A stretch of 51,196 nt of DNA. Source: Lentisphaerae bacterium GWF2_50_93. Lineage in GTDB: Bacteria > Verrucomicrobiota > Lentisphaeria > Victivallales > GWF2-50-93. Every line of letters starts with the position of its first letter. Positions within the stretch are counted from its first letter, which is position 1. Under the pieces are notes generated by a model. It was given only the letters and a program-made list of their open reading frames with translations. It was not told the origin of the DNA and did not search any database. Positions 15,835-23,895 of this stretch are shown here, one piece after another. The translations under genes and the position numbers were made by a program. The DNA lies in NCBI GenBank assembly GCA_001804815.1, contig MHBI01000040.1:1-51196 (forward strand). Direction: 5' to 3'.

Positions 15835-16713
15835 CTACTTTGCCGTTGAGTTCCTGAGGAATTTCCTTGGGGGGATGCCGGTGCGTTTACGGAAGGTCTT
15901 TGAGAAATGGAACTCGTCGTAGAATCCGGTCTTGTACGCAATTGTCTTCAGCTTTTCTCCTCGGAGGAGCAATGTCTTCGCCTCGTTTATCCTCATATTA
16001 AGAAGTGAGTCCAGGGGGCTGCGTCCGGTAAGCTTCCTGTATTTGTGCGAAAGGGTCGACGGGCTTACATTTAGAAAATGGGCGATATCATCGAGCTCTA
16101 CATACTCACTCAGTTTCTTCCTCATGAATCCTTCCGCCTTCTCGATGAAGAGTTCGTCTTCGGTCTGGACTTTGTCGGAACTGATCGCCCAGCTGTTATC
16201 CGTGTCATTCATCTTTGCTGTATTCCTGTGGAGCAGTTCGATTATGGAATAGAAGATGGACTGTGTTTCCCAGAAGCTTCTTTCTGTGCCAGGCTTAGAT
16301 GATGCAATATTATACAATAAATTGCCAAGAAGGTTTTCAGGATCATGGAATCTTGCAAATCCGTCCTTGTTGCCTGTGAACTTGTCCAGACCGGCGGGTT
16401 CACCGCCGGTAAAAATTATGTATCTGCTCTCGATCGGAACGTCAAGGCCTCGTGTGTCTTCGCGGTATGGCGTGTCCGGAGCGTAAAGGTGGGCTATCCC
16501 CGAGGTCCTGGAAAGCCATTTCCTGCTATGGTGTCCGGCAAGACAGAGGCCGCAGTCGTCCACGGTGTAGTCCAGCACCCATTCCTTTTTCCTTAAGATA
16601 CCGCTCAACCCCGTGGTGTTCTGGAAATTAAGGATCGCGGAAATTACCCTCGGACTGATCTTCGAGTATTCCGTTCCATCAAAAATGAAACCTCTGTTCG
16701 CTGCTTCCGGCAT
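15835..16713 (-). CDS. AraC-family transcriptional regulator
   Basis: A 292-residue regulator with an N-terminal cupin-like effector domain (about 1-150) and two C-terminal helix-turn-helix motifs: ELDDIAHFLNVSPSTLSHKYRKLTG and KTIAYKTGFYDEFHFSKTFRKRTG, ending PRKFLRN. It probably binds sugars and controls the divergent esterase/dehydrogenase/glycyl radical enzyme genes. ATG 16713, preceded by AGGTGG, is preferred. An upstream in-frame ATG at 16800 would add 29 AT-rich codons without a ribosome site, and these contain a perfect 12-bp-arm palindrome (16757-16785). Direct repeats TTAGTTTCC in the divergent gap are the likely operator. Confidence 0.85.
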   Translation of the reverse strand: MPEAANRGFIFDGTEYSKISPRVISAILNFQNTTGLSGILRKKEWVLDYTVDDCGLCLAGHHSRKWLSRTSGIAHLYAPDTPYREDTRGLDVPIESRYIIFTGGEPAGLDKFTGNKDGFARFHDPENLLGNLLYNIASSKPGTERSFWETQSIFYSIIELLHRNTAKMNDTDNSWAISSDKVQTEDELFIEKAEGFMRKKLSEYVELDDIAHFLNVSPSTLSHKYRKLTGRSPLDSLLNMRINEAKTLLLRGEKLKTIAYKTGFYDEFHFSKTFRKRTGIPPRKFLRNSTAK

Positions 16714-16756
16714 AACGCCACCTGTAAGTTCCCTTGGTTTGATCTGCTCTTCATCA

Positions 16757-16785
16757 TAAAGAATCTCTCCAGGAGATTCTTTATT
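16757..16785. repeat. Perfect palindrome ahead of the AraC gene
   Basis: ATAAAGAATCTC, a 5-nt loop and GAGATTCTTTAT form 12-bp perfect arms. Its arms are shared over 11 bases with the palindrome at 38279-38307. It lies either in the 5' leader or in the first codons of the AraC regulator, depending on the start. A role in leader folding, or a mobile palindrome, is possible. Confidence 0.6.
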
Positions 16786-16810
16786 TGCAATAATATACAT
16801 TAATCATGCA

Positions 16811-16838
16811 TTAGTTTCCATGTTAATCGTTAGTTTCC
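16811..16838. promoter_or_regulatory. Candidate AraC operator (direct repeat)
   Basis: TTAGTTTCC occurs twice (16811-16819 and 16830-16838), start to start 19 bases, in the gap between the divergent AraC regulator and esterase genes. AraC-type proteins commonly bind direct repeats about two helical turns apart. The repeat lies about 35-60 bases upstream of the esterase start, suitable for activation. Confidence 0.55.
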
Positions 16839-16871
16839 GTCTATATGTTATCCCGTAGCAAAGGAGCAATA

Positions 16872-17675
16872 ATGAAAATATTCATACTGATGGCAGCAAC
16901 ATTATTCACGATAGATGCACTGTCCGCACAGCAGCAGATTAAGGCTGGAGAGCCGAAGGACATTACATTCAAATCAAAATTAGACGGTTCTGAGCAGAAG
17001 TATGTCCAGATCATCCCGGCAGAATTCAAGAAGGGCAAAGGCGATCTCATGATAGCGCTGCATGGACATGGTTCGGACAGGTGGCAGTATATCAGAGACG
17101 GGAGGGGTGAGTGTAAAGGTGCAAGAGATGTGGCAGCAAAGCATAAGATGATTTATGTGTCCCCTGACTACCGTGGTAACTCCTGGATGGGGCCGGCCGC
17201 AGAGGCTGACATTGTCCAGATCATTGAGGAGTTCAAGAAGACATATGATGTGAAGAGGATATTCCTTGTAGGAGGCTCCATGGGAGGGACGTCTGTCATG
17301 ACTTTTGCGACGCTTCATCCCGATTTGGTTTCAGCTGTATCCAGCCAGAACGGATTGGCCAATCATATTGAGTTTAATTCCTTCCAGGATGCCATATCGC
17401 TCTCCTTTGGCGGTTCCAAGACAGAAAAGCCGGATGAATATAGGAAGCGCAGTTCCGAATTTCATGCAGACAAGCTTAAGATGCCAATATCCATTACCGT
17501 AGGCAAGAACGATAATGTGGTTCCTCCTGACAGCATAATACGTCTTGGAGAGCAGTTAAAGAAAACCAATAGGAATGTAATGCTGCTGGTTGATGAAAAA
17601 AATGGTCACTCTACCAGCTACGACGATACCGTCAAGGCGATTGAATTCATCATCAAAAATACCGGTAAACGTTGA
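16872..17675 (+). CDS. Secreted alpha/beta-hydrolase (esterase/peptidase-like)
   Basis: A 267-residue exported alpha/beta-hydrolase. A signal peptide covers residues 1-19 (cut near LSAQ). LHGHGSD holds the oxyanion-hole region, GGSMGG carries the nucleophile Ser136, GKNDNVVPP includes the probable acid Asp, and NGHS near the C terminus includes the His. The layout resembles feruloyl/acetyl-xylan esterases and PHB-depolymerase-like enzymes, so deacylation of plant glycans is a reasonable guess. ATG 16872 follows AAGGAG and begins the signal peptide, so further upstream starts are rejected. It is the first gene downstream of the putative AraC operator. Confidence 0.8.
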   Translation: MKIFILMAATLFTIDALSAQQQIKAGEPKDITFKSKLDGSEQKYVQIIPAEFKKGKGDLMIALHGHGSDRWQYIRDGRGECKGARDVAAKHKMIYVSPDYRGNSWMGPAAEADIVQIIEEFKKTYDVKRIFLVGGSMGGTSVMTFATLHPDLVSAVSSQNGLANHIEFNSFQDAISLSFGGSKTEKPDEYRKRSSEFHADKLKMPISITVGKNDNVVPPDSIIRLGEQLKKTNRNVMLLVDEKNGHSTSYDDTVKAIEFIIKNTGKR

Positions 17676-17729
17676 TGACGGGTTTGTGGAAAATATTTAC
17701 AAGATAACATAAGCAATTAGGAGAGTAAT

Positions 17730-18839
17730 ATGGAAAAATTAGGAACTGCGGCCGTATTCAAAGGTCCGAATGAAAAGTTTGATATTCGGAAATATCCTGT
17801 CGGCAAACCTGAACCTGGGAATGTCCTGCTCAAGCTGGAATACAGCGGAATCTGCGGGACGGACATACACATCTGCAAGGGAAATCTTCCTATGCCTCCC
17901 AAGGAGCTCATAATCGGACATGAGTTCACCGGGAAAGTGGAATCAATCGGAGGTTCAGTAGCCAAGGACGCCCTTGGTAATCCGATCAGGACAGGAGATA
18001 CCGCAATTGCATGCGTTGCCATTCCATGCGAAAAGTGTTTCTGCTGCGGACACGGCGAAATGTCCAGTTGCATGAACTTCGGGGTCACGTATCTGAAGGA
18101 TCCTGAGGAGAAACCTCATTTCCATGGAGGATTCGGGGAATATCTTTTTTCTCCGGCAAGGAACATTGTCAGGATTCCTGACGGAGTAACTGCGAAATCC
18201 GCAGCCGCGTTCCCGTGCGGAGGTCCGACGGTCATACGGGCGTGCACATATGCCGGTGGACTTGAATCAGGCGAACTTGTAGTTGTCCAAGGTACGGGTG
18301 CTCTCGGAATTTTCGCGGTCGCATTGGCGGTCAGCCACGGGTGCAAGGTCGTTGCGATCGGATCCTCGTCCAATCCGGAAAGAAGCAGGATCGTCGAGAA
18401 GCTTGGCGCCGAAATGGTGCTTGACTACAGGAAGGTTCCAAGAGAGGAAAGACTCAAGAAGATACAGCAACTGGCCGGTAAGCTGGGACGCGGCAACGGA
18501 GCTGATGTCGTTATCGAGACAAGCGGTTCGCCTGAGGCGTTTCCGGAAGGTCTGGATCTGGTGAGGACGAGGGGACGCTACATCGTTCCCGGACAGTATT
18601 CCTCGAGCGATGGGGTGAAGATCAATCCTGAACTCATAACTTTCAAGGCGATAAGGATTACCGGAAGCGGTCAATACTGCATGGACGACATTGGCACCTA
18701 TCTGGAATTCCTGAAATCAAATCCACGTATTGCAGAAACTTTCAGCGAATGCATAACGCATGAGTACAAGATCCAGGATGCGGATCTCGCAATCGCCGAT
18801 GTCGCAGCGGGGAAGGCGATAAAAGCAGTATTCAAATGA
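17730..18839 (+). CDS. Zinc-dependent medium-chain alcohol dehydrogenase
   Basis: A 369-residue MDR-superfamily dehydrogenase acting on an alcohol or polyol with NAD(P). Catalytic zinc ligands appear as Cys42 (GICGTD), His64 and Glu65 (GHEF). The structural zinc site is Cys100, Cys103, Cys106 and Cys114 in the normal C-x2-C-x2-C-x7-C spacing. The Rossmann motif is degenerate (QGTGALGIFAVALA). It starts 54 bases after the esterase and is followed by a hairpin repeat and a glycyl radical enzyme. Reduction of an aldehyde made by that enzyme, as in propanediol-type pathways, is an inference. Confidence 0.88.
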   Translation: MEKLGTAAVFKGPNEKFDIRKYPVGKPEPGNVLLKLEYSGICGTDIHICKGNLPMPPKELIIGHEFTGKVESIGGSVAKDALGNPIRTGDTAIACVAIPCEKCFCCGHGEMSSCMNFGVTYLKDPEEKPHFHGGFGEYLFSPARNIVRIPDGVTAKSAAAFPCGGPTVIRACTYAGGLESGELVVVQGTGALGIFAVALAVSHGCKVVAIGSSSNPERSRIVEKLGAEMVLDYRKVPREERLKKIQQLAGKLGRGNGADVVIETSGSPEAFPEGLDLVRTRGRYIVPGQYSSSDGVKINPELITFKAIRITGSGQYCMDDIGTYLEFLKSNPRIAETFSECITHEYKIQDADLAIADVAAGKAIKAVFK

Positions 18840-18874
18840 AGGTTCAAATTCATTCGGAAATAGAATCAAATAGA

Positions 18875-18952
18875 AGAACAGCCCTTACGGGCTTAACTAC
18901 GAACATATTCAAATTGCATTGGCATTCCGTTTGTAGTTAATGCCGTAAGGCA
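18875..18952. repeat. Hairpin repeat (REP-like) with partner copy at 32152
   Basis: Contains AGCCC-TTAC-GGGCT (18880-18893), a 12-bp imperfect stem TTAACTACGAAC / GTTTGTAGTTAA (18893-18904 with 18929-18940) and TGCC-GTAA-GGCA (18941-18952). The left 30 bases recur in reverse orientation at 32152-32181 with a paired C/G to T/A change in the hairpin. It lies between the alcohol dehydrogenase and glycyl radical enzyme genes and may modulate read-through. Confidence 0.65.
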
Positions 18953-18981
18953 TGTGAATTGAATAAGGTTAGGAGAAAATT

Positions 18982-21057
18982 ATGAGAAGGGATTGGAGAA
19001 GAATTCTCGGAGCGGAGAGGGGTAAGAATCTTGATCCGCTGCACACCCTCACGTATTTCTGGCGTGGCAGATATTATCTTGATAACGAATTGACGGGTAA
19101 ATCAGCGCCAGTCATAATGGCTGAAGCTTTTGCAAAAGCTCTTGAGAACCTGCCATGTCCACTCAGTCCGGATGATGAATTGTTTGGAGGCAAGGACTGC
19201 TTTGTTTCAAAAACTCTTCCTGATGGGATTTCCGAGAGCCAATACCTTGAAGCCGTGCAGGCCGACGAGAAGAGAGGCAGGAGGGATTTCGTTTCAGGGC
19301 ACAGCCATACACTTCCGGATTATTATGAAATAGTCACTATTGGCATCGGAGGAATAATTGAAAGGGCGGAAAGATCCCTGGCGAAACCGCGACGCAGCGT
19401 AAAGCAGAAGGAATTCCTTGCCGCTGTAATCATGATGCTGGAATCCTTTTCATCATATATCCTGCGAAGTTCGCAGGAAGCGGGCAGGGCGGGAATGAAG
19501 GACCTCGCCGATCGGCTGAAGAGAATTTCAAGAAAAGCTCCTGAGAACCTTCATGACGCGATGCAGCTTGTCTGGATCACTCATGTCGTCCTCGAAAGCG
19601 AAGGGCGTGGGCACAACGCGCTCGGAAGAATAGACCAATACCTCTATCCCTTTTATAAGAATGATATTGAGAAAGGAATAATTGACGATGAGAAGGCGCT
19701 TCATCTGTTCTGTCATCTCTGGTCGAAGATCGAAGGATTCCACGAGGTAACGAACATCTGCATCGGCGGACTGACCCCTGATGGGCGCGATGCCGTAAAC
19801 GAGCTCACATACATATGCCTTGAAGCGACCAAGCTTGTGAAATCACCGTCGACAAATCTGTCGGCGCGGTTCCATGATGGTTCAGACAGAAAATATCATC
19901 TGGCCTGCGGGGACGTCATCATGACGGGAATCGGATTTCCGGCGATATTCAATGACCATGTGACTGTTCCGGCCTTGGAGAGCATCGGCATACCGTCCGA
20001 GATCGCCAGGGATTACTGCATGGTGGGTTGCATCGAGACGATGCTTGCGGGCAGGCAGCAGGCGTGGGGTGACAGCCGTTTCAATCTCGTATTGGTATTG
20101 TCCAAGGCTATTGACAGCGCTAAAAACGGGAAGTTTTCCTATGAAGAGTTCGTCCATCATTTTACGGAGTTATTCAAGAAAGAATTGATGAAACATGTCG
20201 AGTACATTAATAATATAATTTCGAGTCGTCCACCGGAAAAGTTCCCGGATCCGTTGCTGTCGGCTTTTACGCAGGACTGTATTGGCAGAGCGAAGGACAT
20301 CAATGATGGAGGCGCGGTCTTCAAGCGGTTCCACGGGATTGGATGTGTCGGCCTTGCGAATGTCGCGGATTCCTTGTCGGCCATGAAGAAACTAGTCTTC
20401 GAGGAAAGGAAAATCCCGCTGGACGAGCTTGTGAAGGCGCTTGATGCGAATTTCGCAGGATATGAGGAGATGCGCCTGATGCTGGTCAACAAGGCGCCGA
20501 AATATGGGAATGACGACGCGTACGTTGATGAAATCGCCGCCTGGCTGGTTGATCTGTTCACATCCGAGTGCCTGGAGCACAGGACTGTGGACGGGGGGCG
20601 TTTTGTCGCTAACATGGCGACGAACATCCAGAACATACCATGTGGTGCTGAGGTGAAGGCGACACCTGATGGGCGAAGGGCTTTCGTTCCTCTTTCCGAT
20701 GCTGCGTCCCCCAATTCCGGAAGGGACATGAAAGGGCCGACGGCGTTCATCAATTCAGTTTCAGTGCCGGATTATTCGAAGGCAGTAGGAGGCACTGTGA
20801 TAAACATGAAATTCGATCCTGGATTTTTCACACAGGAGAGAGGTGCTGTCTTCTTCCTGTCGTTCACGAAGGAGTTTGTGAGGAAGAGGATACACGAGCT
20901 GCAGTTCAACTTCACGGGCAATGAAATCCTGGAAGCCGCAATGAAAGATCCAGAAAGACATGCAGGACTTGTCGTGAGGGTCAGCGGCTTCTCAGCGTAC
21001 TTCACAAGATTGGAAAAGAGCGTGCAGGACGACATAATCAGGCGCAGGACCCACTGA
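18982..21057 (+). CDS. Glycyl radical enzyme (pyruvate formate-lyase-like)
   Basis: A 691-residue glycyl radical enzyme. The C-terminal radical loop is VVRVSGFSAYF, placing the radical on Gly669. The active-site thiyl residue is Cys350 in VGCIE, with Glu352 as the family's general acid/base. These residues mark the dehydratase/lyase branch (diol dehydratase, choline lyase, hydroxyproline dehydratase types) rather than classical PFL, which carries adjacent cysteines. At about 690 residues it is shorter than most members. No radical-SAM activase is encoded in the window, so it must be activated in trans. The start has AGGAG about 9 bases upstream. Substrate is unknown; the glycan context suggests deoxy-sugar or diol metabolism under anoxia. 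Confidence 0.88.
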   Translation: MRRDWRRILGAERGKNLDPLHTLTYFWRGRYYLDNELTGKSAPVIMAEAFAKALENLPCPLSPDDELFGGKDCFVSKTLPDGISESQYLEAVQADEKRGRRDFVSGHSHTLPDYYEIVTIGIGGIIERAERSLAKPRRSVKQKEFLAAVIMMLESFSSYILRSSQEAGRAGMKDLADRLKRISRKAPENLHDAMQLVWITHVVLESEGRGHNALGRIDQYLYPFYKNDIEKGIIDDEKALHLFCHLWSKIEGFHEVTNICIGGLTPDGRDAVNELTYICLEATKLVKSPSTNLSARFHDGSDRKYHLACGDVIMTGIGFPAIFNDHVTVPALESIGIPSEIARDYCMVGCIETMLAGRQQAWGDSRFNLVLVLSKAIDSAKNGKFSYEEFVHHFTELFKKELMKHVEYINNIISSRPPEKFPDPLLSAFTQDCIGRAKDINDGGAVFKRFHGIGCVGLANVADSLSAMKKLVFEERKIPLDELVKALDANFAGYEEMRLMLVNKAPKYGNDDAYVDEIAAWLVDLFTSECLEHRTVDGGRFVANMATNIQNIPCGAEVKATPDGRRAFVPLSDAASPNSGRDMKGPTAFINSVSVPDYSKAVGGTVINMKFDPGFFTQERGAVFFLSFTKEFVRKRIHELQFNFTGNEILEAAMKDPERHAGLVVRVSGFSAYFTRLEKSVQDDIIRRRTH

Positions 21058-21172
21058 AGCCGGCAGATGTCCGAAGTTGTAGCAGATGCGGAGAAACCGC
21101 TTGATTCTTCACGTCCCCGTATTACTTTTTGTAAAATCAAAATTCCTGTCCTCTAGTCAAGGTGTTTTTTAT

Positions 21173-23878
21173 ATGGAAGAAAATGGGAATACGGTGGAGG
21201 CCGGCGGCAATACGTCCGTGGCAGCCCATGACAAATGCTTTTATGATATTGACTCATCCCGAGTGACCCTTAAAGAGTATTCCTGGGAAACTCCTTTTTT
21301 CCTGCTTCCTCTCGCGATGATCCTGAAATTATTCCGTGTGAAGATTCCCTCGTCGACGGACGATCCGCCCGTGCGCGACCTTGAGCCCTTTGAAATCCAG
21401 GAGCTGCCGGAACCCGAGATGGAACGGCTTTCCGTTTTGAAATGCGAACTTGATGCGCTTGGTTTCTCCGATCCTGTCTGCCACAGGATAGAGGATCCCC
21501 TGCATGCGGCCCTGACTGACTGGATAACATTGCGCCACGTTTCAGGAAAAGCGTTCGCAAGAATCCACTACAGGAGCTGGAACTTCAGCCAGAAAACAAA
21601 GGCCAAACTCCATTTATTCCCGGTATTCTACACGGAATTCGAAGACGGGCATTTTGTCTGTTCCAGTGCTGGAAAACCTGATACGCTCGAACCACCGTCC
21701 TGGGTTATGGACAGGAAAATCAATCTTCCGGCTGCCCGGCTATGGGATCTGCACCAGAAATCCATTGAAAAGGAAGGCGGTGTCATCCGCCTGGTAAACA
21801 ATCCCCGGGATCTGCGGCAGGCGATCAGGAGACAGCATGAAGTGGTCACGGGCTTCCATCTGAAACGAGGCGTATTCGCCGAAGTTTCGGGAAATGATAA
21901 ACTGAGGATTTCGCAGGCGCTTGCCAGCGGCGATGGGATGGGAATGTCAATCGACGATGGCGCGGTCATATCAGAAATAAGACGCCTGGAGGTAAGCCGT
22001 TCAAGCTGGGCTTCCCTTATCCTGGTGGCGGCGGTTACTCTTGCCCTTTTCATTTCACTTGGGGCAACACAGCAGCCGTTGAGATTCCTGCTGCTTGTCG
22101 TGGCGGTGCTGTTCGTCCACGAAATGGGTCATTTCATAGTGATGAAAATCATCGGATATAGAAACATGCGGATGTTTTTCATTCCTTTCCTCGGAGCGGC
22201 TGTCTCTGGACAGAACTACAATGTAGCCGGCTGGAAGCAGGTGGTGGTGTCGCTGGCAGGACCTCTTCCTGGAATCGCCCTCGGGGTTGCAGCTGGGATT
22301 GCCGGAACAATTGCCGACAATGCCCTGATAAAGGATTTCGCCCTTATGCTGCTGATATTGAACGGATTCAACCTCCTTCCCCTCATGCCTCTTGACGGCG
22401 GACGCGTCATGGACCTGGTCCTCTTCTGCCGCCATCCTGTCCTAAATGTCTTTTCACGTGTCCTTGCAGCGCTTGCATTCCTCGGTCTAGGTATTGCGGT
22501 AGGCGACAAGATCATTGGTGCAATAGGAATTTTCATTGCGATAGGGATACCGATGACATACAAGACATCCAAGATTACCGACAGGCTGAGGAAGCAGAAC
22601 CTCTGCACTGCGGTTTCGGGTTCGGCATCGATTCCAGATGAGTTGGCGCTGAAGATACTAGGAGAAGTACAATCAGAGTTTCCGAAGGGGCTGAACATCA
22701 AGTCCAAGGCGCAGATGACAGTCAGCATATATGGAACCCTGAACGCCAGGCCGCCAAACTGGATAGCCTCCTTCATCTTTGTATTCATCCTCTTTTCCTC
22801 TTTCATGGTGGCGGTTGTCTCTGCATCGCTCATGTACGTAGCCAAAAACAGTGATTTCGGAAATTTCATCGATGCGTCCGTGAACCGTCCGGAGATGGCA
22901 TACAAGGTCGGCACGGCAAAAGTCTGGAGAGGCCCTTCATGTCCGGCAATCCAGCCGCCATCCAACCTTACCCTGGCCGCGAACTATAGAGATTCCGTCA
23001 AGGCCGAAGAGAATTATTCGAAGCTTCAAAGGAGCATTCCAGCTGAGTCCAGCGCAGTGCTTTTCGGACAGTCGGTCGCATTGAACATGCCGTATTCCGG
23101 CGAGAAGGATGTTTCAACCTGGCTCAACAAGATTGAAAGGGATGGAGCCTCTGAAGCTTTCGCCGTAAGGGACGGATTCGATTTGCAGCTCTCGCTGTCC
23201 TTTCTTATGCCCACCTTGAAGAGCTCGGAGGATCTCAAGAACGAGCTCACCGGATATTTCGCGTTCTGCGGACATGAGAAGCTCATACCTCCATGGTCGC
23301 CGTCCTGGGACGTTGAAAAGAAGGAGATACAGGATTTCAGACGCGCCAGGGAAACCTATGGCCGGCTGAGCAGCTTTTCCAATAAGCTCGGATCTGATGC
23401 GGAAACTGAAAACCAGGAGCTGAAAAGGAAGACGAAGGATGCGCTTCGCAGGGGTGACAGCAAGGAGATGGAAAAGATAGAAAAGCGCCAGATGGAAATC
23501 AGGCGCGAGAACCAGAAAAGGCATATGGAGAATATCCGTTCCTCCCCTGAAGCCGACCTGGAAGTCGTCAACCTCTATCAGAAATGGCTCGAATCCACGG
23601 ATTCCAAGGATAAGTCCGCTGAGCTCAGGAAGTCACTGGCCGCATGCATGGGGATCGGGGAATCCTCAGGCGGGGACAAGGCTGGCCCGGCAACTGCGGC
23701 AAATGGAGGATATGCATCGAAAGAGGGGCTTCTCTTCAATGTCACATGCTCCTCCTTCAATTCCACTCCGGAAGGATTGGAAGCCATTTCAAAATGGCTG
23801 GAAAAATTAAAAGTGAGAGATGTTAAATATAATATCTTCCGCTATCGCCATTATGACGATGATGATATGGAAGAGTAA
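21173..23878 (+). CDS. Large M50-family (site-2 protease-like) membrane metalloprotease
   Basis: A 901-residue membrane protein with a zinc metalloprotease core. VHEMGH (His316, Glu317, His320) is the zinc-binding HExxH motif, and NLLPLMPLDGG with Asp408 is the third-ligand motif of M50 proteases. Hydrophobic segments cluster at about residues 282-470, with one more near 530-558. The N-terminal 280 residues and C-terminal 340 residues look soluble, and the latter contain a charged coiled-coil stretch (about 740-800). It may cut membrane-anchored regulators or process surface proteins. ATG 21173 follows AAGGTG, so the upstream extension is rejected. The large tail is unusual for the family. 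Confidence 0.8.
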   Translation: MEENGNTVEAGGNTSVAAHDKCFYDIDSSRVTLKEYSWETPFFLLPLAMILKLFRVKIPSSTDDPPVRDLEPFEIQELPEPEMERLSVLKCELDALGFSDPVCHRIEDPLHAALTDWITLRHVSGKAFARIHYRSWNFSQKTKAKLHLFPVFYTEFEDGHFVCSSAGKPDTLEPPSWVMDRKINLPAARLWDLHQKSIEKEGGVIRLVNNPRDLRQAIRRQHEVVTGFHLKRGVFAEVSGNDKLRISQALASGDGMGMSIDDGAVISEIRRLEVSRSSWASLILVAAVTLALFISLGATQQPLRFLLLVVAVLFVHEMGHFIVMKIIGYRNMRMFFIPFLGAAVSGQNYNVAGWKQVVVSLAGPLPGIALGVAAGIAGTIADNALIKDFALMLLILNGFNLLPLMPLDGGRVMDLVLFCRHPVLNVFSRVLAALAFLGLGIAVGDKIIGAIGIFIAIGIPMTYKTSKITDRLRKQNLCTAVSGSASIPDELALKILGEVQSEFPKGLNIKSKAQMTVSIYGTLNARPPNWIASFIFVFILFSSFMVAVVSASLMYVAKNSDFGNFIDASVNRPEMAYKVGTAKVWRGPSCPAIQPPSNLTLAANYRDSVKAEENYSKLQRSIPAESSAVLFGQSVALNMPYSGEKDVSTWLNKIERDGASEAFAVRDGFDLQLSLSFLMPTLKSSEDLKNELTGYFAFCGHEKLIPPWSPSWDVEKKEIQDFRRARETYGRLSSFSNKLGSDAETENQELKRKTKDALRRGDSKEMEKIEKRQMEIRRENQKRHMENIRSSPEADLEVVNLYQKWLESTDSKDKSAELRKSLAACMGIGESSGGDKAGPATAANGGYASKEGLLFNVTCSSFNSTPEGLEAISKWLEKLKVRDVKYNIFRYRHYDDDDMEE

Positions 23879-23895
23879 AAAAATGGAGATTGTCA

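Noticed and set aside
16845..16871. Upstream start of the esterase gene
   Set aside because: It would add codons before the signal peptide and include the ribosome site itself.
18841..18851. GGTTCAAATTC, similar to a tRNA T-arm
   Set aside because: No acceptor stem, anticodon arm or CCA-compatible layout surrounds it.
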